Of a DNA stretch of 64,000 nt, positions 54,450-64,000 are shown piece after piece; position 1 is the stretch's first letter, and each line of letters begins with the position of its first letter. A program made the position numbers and the translations under genes. The stretch covers positions 1,950,658 through 2,014,657 of the forward strand of contig NW_008707425.1 in assembly GCF_000327385.1 (NCBI RefSeq), given 5' to 3'. Under the pieces are notes generated by a model. The model saw nothing but the letters and a program-made list of their open reading frames with translations. It did not search any database and was not told the DNA's origin. The DNA is from Lottia gigantea (Eukaryota > Mollusca > Gastropoda > Lottiidae).

Positions 54450-55720
54450 TTTCGTAGATAACAGAGTTGCAACAATCCTTACAGAAACGCAGCCTAGTCC
54501 ATGGTGTAAAGTGGACAACAAATTTAATCCATCTGACTTAACTTCTAGAAGCACCTCTCCTAAAGAATTCTTAAACTCATCACAATGGTTAATGGGGCCG
54601 GAATTTCTTAGGAAACCAAAAGAAACCTGGTCAGACCATGATATTGATAAAGGTAAGATCATGTTTGCTTACTTTTGCTACTGAGGCTATCCCTTTGGTC
54701 AATGCAGCGATGAACCTTATAGAACGATTTTCGAGTTGCAAGTAAAATCTTACCTCATTGGCAAAGTTCGAGGTATTGATAACCACACGAATTGGAAATC
54801 TGATTTGAGTATAGATGAGCTTGATTCAGCTGAGATTGCAGTTCTAAAATTTGTCCATGGTAAAGTTTTTTTCAGATGAAATTAAGATTTTGATTAAAGC
54901 AGTCAAAGATAATCAGCAAAATGTCAGGATGAAGTTAAAGTTAAAGATGACTTGTATGAAGTGAACAGTACAGAAATCAAGTCCATTGTCTAAGTTGTAT
55001 TCATGGTTAGAAAACGGTGTAATAAGAGTTTGTGGAAGATTGAGTCGTGCTGACATTCCTTATGAAGCTAAGTACCCTATAGTTATTCCTAAAAGTGGAC
55101 ATATTACAGTCTTAATTATTAGACATGTTCATCAGAGTATAGAACATTCTAGAAGAGCTCACACTCTATCAATTATTAGAGAGAAATATTGTATCATAAA
55201 CAGTAACTCTATAGTTAGATTTACACTCTCTAAATGTGTAACGTGTCGAAAATTAAACAATATGGAACAGAAAATAACAGATTTGCCTGCTAATCGTGTT
55301 ACTCCTGCACCTGTTGTTGACTTTTTCGGACCCTTTATGGTAAAAGAAGGAAGAAAAGAACGTTGTGGTGTTTTGTTCACTTGCCTTATCGTATCTCATA
55401 TTGAGATCGCCTACTCATTAGATACTAGTCCTTTTATTGTAGCCTTAAGGCGATTTATACCTAGGCGAGGTCAAGTTTTGGAAATACGTAGTGATAAAGG
55501 TACTAATTTCCGTGGAGCGGAACGAGAATTATCGTTAGAAATTAATAAATGGAATCAGAGTGTTATTAATGATGAATTACTTCAACAAAACATGAAATGG
55601 CTGCCCAGTGGTAGTCATCATGAAGTCTAAGAACGCCAGATTCGTTCCGTTCGTAAGGTATTAAACTCACTTTTACGAGATTCTGGCAACCCAAGCTGTA
55701 ATAAAGAACCATTTATCACC
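54450..55720 (+). pseudogene. BEL/Pao RNase H tail and integrase fossil
   Basis: The linker WCKVDNKFNPSDLTSRSTSP and SSQWLMGPEFLRKPKETW is a BEL/Pao hallmark. The integrase part has a HHCC zinc region (IRHVHQSIEHSRRAHTLSII to SKCVTCRKL), then the rve core with VVDFFGPFMVKEGRKERCGV and EIRSDKGTNFRGAERE, and RQIRSVRKVLNSLL with the catalytic Glu region. Broken in several places. Confidence 0.8.
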
Positions 55721-55824
55721 CCCATGTTTGAAGTATAATCTATCATTAATAGTCGTACGTTGACTTTTGTTTCTGACGGTTCAAAAGATTTCAATCCTTT
55801 GACACCGCATCAATTATTAACCTA

Positions 55825-56094
55825 ATGAACGAAATGGCTTATTCCCCCGGTAAATTTGTGAAAGAAGATTTATATTCCAGGAAATACTGGAAACGTGTAC
55901 AATTACACGCGAATTCATTTTGGAAGCGTTGGATTAAGGAATATTTAGTAACATTACAGCAACGCGTTAAATGGAACAGGCCCAAAAGGAACATCAATAT
56001 AGATGATATTGTGCTAATTGTTGAAGAGAATCAACCACGACATTTTTGGCAAATGGTGCGTGTCATTGAAGTTTTAAAAGATAAAAATGACTGA
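55825..56094 (+). pseudogene. BEL/Pao C-terminal domain (DUF5641-like)
   Basis: [20 protein letters not shown] and [20 protein letters not shown], then [20 protein letters not shown], which is the usual C-terminal end of BEL/Pao polyproteins. Confidence 0.8.
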
Positions 56095-56160
56095 AGTGAT
56101 ACAGCGCAAACAAAATCTTCTACTCTTGTGCGACCGATTGCTAAATTAGTTATCCTTTTG

Positions 56161-57140
56161 CCCTAGTGTAATATGTTAAGCTAGTTAACGGGGCCGATGC
56201 GTTACAGCCAAAAGGGCATGTGTACGTAATAAAGTGTTCCTAATTAAGCAAATGTGATTTTTGTTTAAAATTATATAAATTGCCTTCCATAGTATTAATG
56301 AGTACACTCACGTGACTGAAAAATATTTCCCATGGTCAAGGATGAACGCCATTGTTGAGAAGGAATAATCACTGAAAACGTAATGAAGCGATAAATATAC
56401 AAGAAGAAATGGTCTGCCACAAACAGTGAGTGACACACAATTAACTATAAGGAACGCTTTAAACGTTAATTGTGTATTTCAAATTATGTAAAACATATTA
56501 TTGTAATTTTTTTCTGACTGTGTTGAAGCAGACATTTCCCTCGTGCAGATGAATATAGAATGGGCCTTTTGAAGTAAATATCGTTTGCTAGCTGTATTAA
56601 TTCGGCGACGGTACTGCAAGGCTACTGAAATCATTCAAGTTATTACAACTTTATTGTACAACTGCACGATACCTGTATTTTATAGTTTTGCTGAGTATAT
56701 ATATATATTTGTGGAAACAGAAGACTTTATACTACATCAACAAAATAGCATCGAAAGAGATACCCATCGTCATGTGCTTGCCCTGCATAGCAACCATGCA
56801 TTTCACCTTATCTACACAACTCCTGGTCATGGCAGTCATATATCTTATAAACTGTTCTCTTTCCCGCTGCTCAGTTAGTTACGTGACCTGCAGGTCCATT
56901 CCAATGGTTGACAAGTCTATTGTTATAGATATTTCATAAGTTAAGTGAAGTTTAATAGTGTTTTATTTTTCGATTTTCCTGATTGTTAATGTGAGAGCAG
57001 AAAGTATAAAGTTAATGTGTTTACGAACAATTGTGGACTGACCGACAGACGGGCGGACGGATCGACGGCGGACCTAAAAATGATTAATCAGACGAATGTT
57101 TCTCTTTATAAACATCGGATTTATAGAGAAAAGTTAGTAG
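56161..57140. other. Intronic DNA between BEL and the TRPC exon
   Basis: It may hold BEL 3' LTR sequence just after 56160, but no partner repeat was found upstream. Repeat blocks at 56866-56910 and 56960-57015 also occur near 28950-29010 and 28485-28530. No gene is seen. Confidence 0.4.
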
Positions 57141-57147
57141 CACTTAC

Positions 57148-57337
57148 TTGTTGGTTTCAATTGACATGTGTTGGTTGTTTTCATGCCATTATTCCGTAGT
57201 ATTTCTAATAATTCATAACGAAATGAAGAAACGTCTTGTTTTAATTCATTTATATCATCTTCACTGATGTTTTCTTCTTTTTCTGGATCGTGTTGTTTGT
57301 TCATTATATATCGCTTTATCAAATCTCTCATTACAGC
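57148..57337 (-). CDS. TRPC-like channel exon (CIRB region)
   Basis: On the minus strand an acceptor (CTTATAATTATAG) precedes AVMRDLIKRYIMNKQHDPEK, then EENISEDDINELKQDVSSFR and YELLEILRNNGMKTTNTCQL, then a consensus donor GTAAGTG at 57141-57147. The SEDDINELKQDVSSFRYELL block matches the calmodulin/IP3-receptor-binding region of TRPC channels (compare TEENFKELKQDISSFRYEV in vertebrate TRPC4/5), which lies in the cytosolic C-terminus after the sixth membrane helix. Length 190 bp; the exon starts at a codon boundary and ends after one base of a codon. Upstream exons are outside the window. Confidence 0.8.
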
Positions 57338-57879
57338 CTATAATTATAAGTTAAGCCCGTCAACCAAATTATATATGCCCGCAGCTCTGTAAATCGACTA
57401 TCTTATTTTGTCCGTTCATTCAGTTCTTTTACCGTTCGCAAGTCTTGATAAAACTTTCACTCTCAAAAGATCAATATCTTTGTACTTGCAAAATGTGATT
57501 GTATATTTAGAAATCTGAAACGCGTTGTTGAGATCTTCAAACAACTAACCTATGTCAGCCTGCGTCTTTACTGAAGTGCGACAAGCAGAACTCGCCTTGA
57601 TCTCATGTCTTCACTTTGAGGCAAGATCGAAAAGTTTGTTTACAGACGTGTGCTTAGGGGCATTCATGAAAGAAAGCTTTACAATTAAAAACAGGTACCA
57701 CCGTTTGGTTTGTGTAGGGAAATCATTTGAAAATGACTCCCTAAATCATCATTCGAAGAAACTATTCAGGGCTGGTCTAGTTTTATCAGAATATTAAAAT
57801 GGAATTTGGTATTCTGTGTATAGCCATATTGCAATTCGAGATATCTTCATTTTGATTCTCACTCTTATACTCAGATTTA
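57338..57879. other. Upstream intron of the TRPC-like gene, unassigned
   Basis: No gene or repeat is recognised. An 81-codon open stretch at 57552-57797 has no domain or splice context. Confidence 0.35.
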
Positions 57880-58979
57880 GCTTTCTACGATATTGGCCAA
57901 ACTAGTGACCTTCTTTCCTGCAAAATATTATTGGTAAAAAAAGTATACTTTTTAAGTTATGATAAATTACATATATATAATATATATGTAAATCTAATCA
58001 GGATGTGCCACGCCCACCCCCAAAATTTTGTTATATCTGCTATCATGTGTACAATGTTAAATGGTGTTCAAAATTTCAAGCATCTACAATTATTAGATCA
58101 TGAGATATTCATTGTATACGTTAAAAGTTTGAGTTTATACGGCAAAAACCAAATTACGCAGAGTTATTATAGACGTCAGTGTAAAATTTTAGAATTCTAA
58201 AAAGCGCAATATTGATCAATATATCAAGTGTGATATATCTCCAGAAAAGGCGAAATCACACACATTAAGGAAATAAGATAAATTTTGTCGTATGATAACT
58301 AGGTCACGTGACAGAGCTCTTTAAAGATAAACATTGCGATTTTCAAATGGCTCTAGAACCAGAAAATAACATCGCGTGACAAAAGTAAATATATTTTTAG
58401 ATAGATCTTGTTTGGGACCACAACATTTGTGCAGGTCACAAGGTCACCAAAGGTCAAGGTAACAAGATATATGCCTAAGCAGTTTTGACAATTACTGAAA
58501 AAATATAACGGGAAATTAAAAAAATAAACAAAGCCAAATTTTACGAGCGAATAACTTCAAAACCGGAAGTGATATCGAAACTTTGAAAAATTAATTTTAG
58601 TTTGCAATCAAAATATCTATCTATCTGTAAGTTTTCATATCGATCGAAATAAAATTGTAGAAGTTACAAAAAAAAGTGAAAAACCTCAAAAATTTAAACT
58701 ATAAAAGTCAGCGACAAAAGCTTAAATTTTAGAATTTTTTAATTGCTATATTATAGCCGTTAGCGTGAACTTATTAACAAAAAAAGATCGATCAAAATCC
58801 GATCAAAATTGGAGCCGAAAATTAGCAAAAACGTAAAAAATGGATTTTGTTCTACGTCATTTCCGGTTGGAAAAAAAATGCATGAAAATACATTCATCAG
58901 TCTTGCGACATTAACGGGAGAAATGTATGTGGCATGTATAGTTTTGGCTGGGCGTTCTGACCAGAATTCGAAAAAAAAA
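57880..58979 (+). repeat. S repeat unit, 3' half
   Basis: Matches 5040-6400: 'GGATGTGCCACGCCCACCCC', 'CAGGTCACAAGGTCACCAAA' (58434), and 'AGGTCACGTGACAGAGCTCT'. It is shortened in its middle relative to 5650-5950. Confidence 0.7.
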
Positions 58980-60570
58980 TAGATCCACAGGTTTCGTGTG
59001 GTTCTGAAGCAGTGCGTAACAGTTTTGATTTTACGCTTAAAACTGTGCCGCAAAGTATCGTAACAGTAACATAATTTCCTATAATAATTAACTGGATATA
59101 GATCGCCCAAACGCAAAGCATATTCGACAGATCGCTTCAACTCACATTGCATTCAACAACAGTTGAAGGGAGCAAACTACCTTTATCGTTTAGACCACAA
59201 AAAAACTTACAAGCGGAAAACCGACTTTTTCAAGATAAAAATTCATCAATTTCAATTGGAGATAAAATCGGAAGTAAACATCGTACAATAAACGTTAATA
59301 TACCATTGGATAGATCTCGTTGAGGGCTATAAAAATTGTTCTGGTCACATGATCACCAAAGGTCAAGGTCACGATATACGACCCTTCAAAGTATTCATAT
59401 TTTTCAACCGGAAATAAATAAAAAGCAAAATCAAAATTCAAAAATCGGTTCTCAAATATAATTTAGCAATCGATAGTAGATACCATAGATATCAAATTTA
59501 CACAAATTGGATTACACCCTGAGGCCCCATTTCGATTTAAAGAAAATTACGCACAGTTACTATAGAAGAAAGTACAAAGTTTTCAAATATTAAAAAACGC
59601 AATTTTGATTGAAATATCTAGCGTTATACATCATTACAAAGGGAAGATGTATGTAAATTAGGTCACGTGTCAGAGCTCTTTGAAGAAAAAAAATTGTTAT
59701 TTTCAATCGGCTATAAAACCGGAAGTAAACATTGCACAGCACAAATGAGTATATCACTGAATAGATATCATCAAGAGCAACAAATTTTGTTCAAGCCACA
59801 AGGTCACCAAAGGTCAAGGTCACGAAATAGGACCCTTTGAAATTTTTGACATTACCGAAAAATTTTAACCGGAAATAAAAGAAAAGCCAAATCGAAATTC
59901 AAAAATCGGCTTCCAAATTTCTTTTCGCAATCGATTGTCATATCCCGAAAAATCAAAATTATGAAAAGCGCTTTTTACAAAACATATCAATATTGCGGCT
60001 ACACTGTTACATCCGGGTCGGATTTTATGATTTGAAGTTTTTTGTATGACCATTTGTAACATATTGCAAAAAGAATATTTGAAATATCTTATAAATTAAG
60101 GAAGTTGAATTTTATATTTTAGAAGCGAATAGCGTCAAAACCGGAAGTGATATCGAAATTTCGAAAATTAGTTTTTGTTCGCAATAAAAGTCTCTATCTC
60201 TGTGTAAGTTTTCAGATTGATCGAAATAGAATTGTAGAAGTTAGAAAAAAGGTTAAAAAACTCTAAAATTGGAGCTAAAAAAGTCAGCGACAAAAGTCAA
60301 AATTGTCGATTGTTTCAATTGCTATCTTGTAGTCATTAGCGCGAAGTAATAAACAGTAAAGTTTGAGCAATATCAGATCAGTATTAAATCTGATGAAAGG
60401 AAAAAATCGAAATGGAGCCATTGGCCACCGCTCATTTCCGGTTGGTCAAAATGGTGCCAATTTACATTAAAGGAATAATGGACCACTATTTTGACTAGCA
60501 AACAGTAATAGACAGTCTGTAGCATGTTCCCTTCTTAGAAAACAAAAAAAAAACTAGAGCCGTAAGTGCA
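58980..60570 (+). repeat. R repeat unit
   Basis: Same landmarks as 6405-7965, from the GATCCACAGG box to ACTAGAGCCGTAAGTGCA. It is a separate copy about 50 kb from the array at the start of the window, in the same orientation. Confidence 0.75.
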
Positions 60571-61745
60571 CCGGCGCTGAAGCAGTGCGTTGCATCCGGG
60601 TTGAATGATGCATAGTATATTCAGATGTATCTTTTAGAAAGGTTTCACATATTTTTCTTCTAATGTCGTATCGTAAATTACAAGAATATATACCCCTTAT
60701 TTTTCTTTTAAAACTTTTCACTGGTCAACGATACAATTCTAACACATTTTTAAATTTCTTTTTCAAAAAAATTAAAAAGTACTTTTTTAGAACTGATTTT
60801 TTTGTGTGGACTTGGATCAGTCTCTTCAAGATTTAGAAATTTTGAAATATAGGAATCCGTGTTCCAATAATTTAAGAAAATTCCTGGCACTCGGTTTGTG
60901 TTATTGTCCTATTCGCAATATTCAAATGGCCATAAAAACAGATGTAAACATCGTACAACAAAATCAAAGGCATCATGTGATAGATGTCGTCAAGGGCTAT
61001 GACTTTTGTTCAGGCGACATAGTCACCACAGGTCAAGGTCACGAGATATGAGCCTTAAGTTTTGAAAATTGCTGTTTTTGAAAGCCTATAAGACCGGAAA
61101 GAGGTGTCGGACATCATAGATCAAAACATGAATTGACAATATAGATCAATGACTTTTGACCTTGATAAGGTCATGGTCATCAAAGACGAAGGTCAAAAAT
61201 GAAAATTTAGTCAATTTTAAAACCTATTCCTTTTTTAAAAGTAAAAAGCTCAAAGAGATTTATCTTCTTACGATATTGGCCAAACTAGTGACCTATTTTC
61301 CTGCAAAATATTATCGGTGAAAAATGTATACTTTGCAAGTTATGACAAATTACAAATATATAATATATATGTAAATCTAACCCGGATGTGCCACGCCCAC
61401 CCCGAAAATTTTGCTATGTGTACAATGTTAAATGATGTTAAAATTTTCAAGCATCTACAATTATTAGATTATGAGATATTCGTTGTTATACGTTAAAAGT
61501 TTGAGTTTATACGGCAAAAACCAAATTACGCACAGTTACTATAGACGTCAGTGTAAAATTTTAAAATTTTTAAAAACGCAATATACTCAGAAAGAAGAAA
61601 TCGCTCTCATTAAGGAAATGAAATAAATTTTGTCGTATGATAATTAGGTCACGTGACAGAGCTCTTTAAAGATAAAAAATTGCGATTTTCAAATGGCTCT
61701 AGATCCGGAAGTTAACATCGCGTGATAAAGGTAAATATATTTTTA
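60571..61745 (+). repeat. S repeat unit, 5' half
   Basis: Matches 4370-5570 ('GCAGTGCGTTGCATCC', 'ACAACGAT'-like AT-rich tract, 'GACATAGTCACCACAGGTCA'). No gene. Confidence 0.7.
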
Positions 61746-63300
61746 GAAAAGCTCAGGATCTCAGCATTATGAATCCGAAAATAATATTGCTGTATCTTTA
61801 TTAAGTCACCTGTTAGAAGGCTTTAAAGATGCAAACTCAACTTTTAGTGACACCCATAAAACCAGAACCACGTGACGGACATGAAAAATATTAACATCAT
61901 CTAAAAACTGTAGTCGGTATTAATTATTACTGTAAATATCAACATCATCCAAGGTACAGCTCTTGAGATAGAAGCGTTCAAAGTTTTAAGAAAATTGCAA
62001 CATTTTTTTTAAATATAGCTTTGACATCATCAAGTGCGATATTATTTGAAACCATTAAATAAGTACATAAATAATCTGAAGGTGGTAGCATGCTAATACA
62101 ATTAGGGATTAAGATACAGCACTGCAAAAATGCCAAATTGTCCATATTTAGACCCCTATCAAACCAAAAGGTCAAAAGGTCATAATAAGGTCAAGTTCAG
62201 CTATTATCATCATAGTAAATAGGAAGCTAATCAAAGGTCAAGGGTCACGAAATATGAGCTTTCAAATTCCGAAAAAATTGAACCGGAAATTGCAAAAAAG
62301 CAAAAAAGAAATTCAAAAATCGACTTCCTATAGTTTTCTTAAATTTTTGTGTTCTTTCATTTGACACCAAAATTATCAAAATCGGATAAGCCGTAATCTC
62401 TGAATAAATTTTTTATAACTTCAGAAAAATCAAAACGGCGACCACAATTTTCGTGTGTAGTAAATGCCTCTGTCATAACGTTATCAACTTATTAGTTTAA
62501 GTTTCAGTGACCTTCATACATAAAAAAACGGAAGTGGGTCAACCGGAAGCTAGAACCTTGATTTCGCATCAACCGGAAGTGATGCAAAATTTTTGATTGT
62601 GTCAATTTGTTTTCTTTTGTGATCTGTTTCCGCACCAGAAATTCAAATCAATCGGACGCATAGCGGAGAAAATAAAAAATTTGGTCAAATTTTGCGAAAT
62701 TCGGCTAAAAAATGTGTGCTATGAATTTTCAAAATTCGATTTTTTTTTTAACTCCTATCACATACGATATTCGGGTGAAGTTCTAAAACTGAAAACCCGA
62801 GCAAAATCGCTCCAAAATTGCGCCTTCAAGAGTCAATTATCTACTTTTGCACATTTTGCAATGTGCCACTATCCGTTTTCCAATTTATATTCATTAGTTA
62901 AAACACCGAATATGCAGGTCCAATGCATTGCTAATCTTGCAGTAACTATTACCGTTTCTGCAGAGTACTCGACACAAACTCATACTTTTTTTTGCAAGTA
63001 CGAAAACATGTTTAAAAAATGCTCCAAATAAAATCTCCAAACGTCAGCGACAAAAGTCAAAATTTGAAATTTCTTAAATTGCTATCTTTTAGACATTAGT
63101 TCAAAGTAATGAACAGAACAAAAATTATGATCAAAATCGATTCAGAATTAGAGCAGACGTAATGAACGGTTAACGTCCTACGTCATTTCCCGTTGTGCTA
63201 AGATGCGCCATTTTACATATAAACAATAGCGACACGCTAAATATAAGAGATAATGGAATCAGATAACCTGTGATATGTTCCAAGAACGCACTGCAATGAT
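61746..63300 (+). repeat. Diverged R/S-like repeat
   Basis: CCGGAAGT boxes (62535, 62570) and AGGTCA sites (about 62230) continue, ending near 63285 in GAACGCACTGC, the arm also seen in the 4306-4330 palindrome. The 144-codon open stretch at 62597-63031 has no recognisable domain and lies in repeat DNA. Confidence 0.5.
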
Positions 63301-64000
63301 AATATTTATCTGATTAAATATATAAATAGTAAATTACAAAATTACAAGCCAAACCATCTCTCTATGCCTTTCAAGTCTATCATCATTCATCTCTATATGT
63401 TTTTTGTTTTGCAAATGACTATTTTTTTTTGACCAACCGGAAATGACGTAGGACGTTAAACTTTCATTTGTTATTTCGAATTACTGCTTTAATTTACCAA
63501 GCTCTGCTTGTTTTCGTATTGATTTTTTTTTTTTCGTCCACGGCAGGCCGGTTTTCTCGGAAACGGCAACAGGTACGGAAAAACTCGTAGCTAATCCCAG
63601 CTTAGATGTAAAACGAACATTTTCTGAGCAACATTACGCAAAGTTGCAACAACCGGAAGGGCGTGTTTATTAACTGATTTTGATCGGGTTTTCTGCATCG
63701 TATTTCTTGTAACAATTGACACATGATAGTAGTTGAAAATTTTCGATTTTCGAAAATTCGTTCTATACTTTTTTTTGCCGTAATTAATCGGAAAATACTA
63801 TTTCAGTTATTTGGTGGATTGACTTGAAACTCACATAGTGCAGACTGCCAGCATAGTGGAATAAAAGCACACATTCACTTCCGGTTTCGATGTTAGTACT
63901 TCCGGTGGTATCACTTCCGGTGAAATTGAGTTATGTCCAAAATAACATATGCATTATATTACCAGCCTTAATACAAACTTATTAAACTAAAAAAAATCGC
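63301..64000 (-). repeat. Inverted R/S-like repeat after a head-to-head junction
   Basis: From about 63400 the landmarks run on the opposite strand: TTTTGCAAATGACTATTTTT is the reverse of the AAAAATAGTCATTTGCAAAA that ends repeat units at 1755 and 4285, followed by GACCAACCGGAAATGACGTA. Several ACTTCCGG boxes lie at 63880-63925. No gene. Confidence 0.55.

Larger units (their letters stand above)
52525..56160 (+). mobile_element. BEL/Pao retroelement fossil (3' part, no confirmed LTRs)
   Basis: Parts in order: gag C-terminal with zinc knuckle (52530-53000), aspartic-protease-like segment (about 53230-53340), traces of RT (53700-53950), a 160-bp satellite array (54056-54445), RNase H/integrase linker (54450-54660), integrase (54900-55720) and a C-terminal DUF5641-like domain (55825-56094). 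It is broken, with many breaks, and clearly old. Long terminal repeats were not established on either side. Confidence 0.85.
26395..57147 (-). other. Inferred 30.75-kb intron of the TRPC-like gene
   Basis: The donor GTAAGTG at 57141-57147 and the acceptor TTTGTTTCAG at 26395-26404 are on the minus strand with matching phase. The interval is almost wholly transposons: LINE, piggyBac, DIRS-like, two Polintons, BEL/Pao, Penelope and Tigger. Further small exons inside cannot be excluded. The joint itself is not seen in RNA, so the claim is inference. Confidence 0.55.

Noticed and set aside
56165-56900. BEL 3' long terminal repeat
   Set aside because: No matching 5' copy was found upstream of the gag remnants, so no LTR boundaries can be supported.
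62597-63031. 144-codon plus-strand ORF as a gene
   Set aside because: It is embedded in diverged repeat DNA and has no recognisable domain.

Overview
The window is animal (metazoan) nuclear DNA, AT-rich and dominated by old transposable elements. Two pieces look like host gene: a 190-bp internal exon (57148-57337, minus strand) encoding the TRPC-type calmodulin/IP3-receptor-binding segment of a TRP channel, and a 347-bp stop-containing exon (26048-26394, minus strand). Their splice phases fit (one base plus two bases), so I read them as consecutive 3' exons of one TRPC-like gene separated by a 30.75-kb intron, which holds about half of the window. The mix of Penelope-like elements with GIY-YIG endonuclease, Polintons, BEL/Pao, DIRS-like, piggyBac, Tigger and LINE elements, plus arrays rich in CCGGAAGT and AGGTCA, suggests a marine invertebrate, most likely a mollusc. 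That identification is inference.

Layout. 1-9647: long non-coding repeat array (unit R about 1.55 kb, unit S about 2 kb) with one Penelope fragment embedded. 9648-18072: Polinton copy 1 (tail of a fibre-like gene, small membrane protein, PolB, penton-like gene, acidic late protein), with a Penelope element nested in PolB and flanked by a 94-bp duplication. 18073-20330: Penelope copy 2, minus strand. 20330-26047: unassigned DNA, a LINE ORF1 carrying a 290-bp MITE, a diverged R/S repeat, and the 3' side of the host gene. 26048-57337: the host exons and the intron between them.

Within the intron: a LINE reverse-transcriptase relic (26644-28010); piggyBac copy 1 (29698-32065 or slightly longer); a DIRS-like gag fossil (33200-34050); a Penelope fragment (34052-34660); Polinton copy 2, short but with matching terminal inverted repeats (34690-39830); Polinton copy 3, inverted (40058-47760), containing Tigger, Penelope, satellite and piggyBac copy 2 insertions; a BEL/Pao element (remnants from about 48330, then 52525-56160) split by the longest Penelope copy (48422-52524), which includes an assembly gap (49140-49369). 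After the exon, 57880-64000 returns to the R/S repeat array and ends in an inverted junction.

The observations most worth attention are: a Penelope-like element whose first ORF carries an SGNH/GDSL-type hydrolase domain ahead of an RT/GIY-YIG ORF; the phase-matched TRPC exons across a 30-kb transposon-filled intron; a compact Polinton derivative with both terminal inverted repeats; a 135-bp insertion with an 8-bp target duplication and a hammerhead-like core; and a piggyBac gene with a well-formed intron. All Polinton, BEL and DIRS-like copies are broken fossils.
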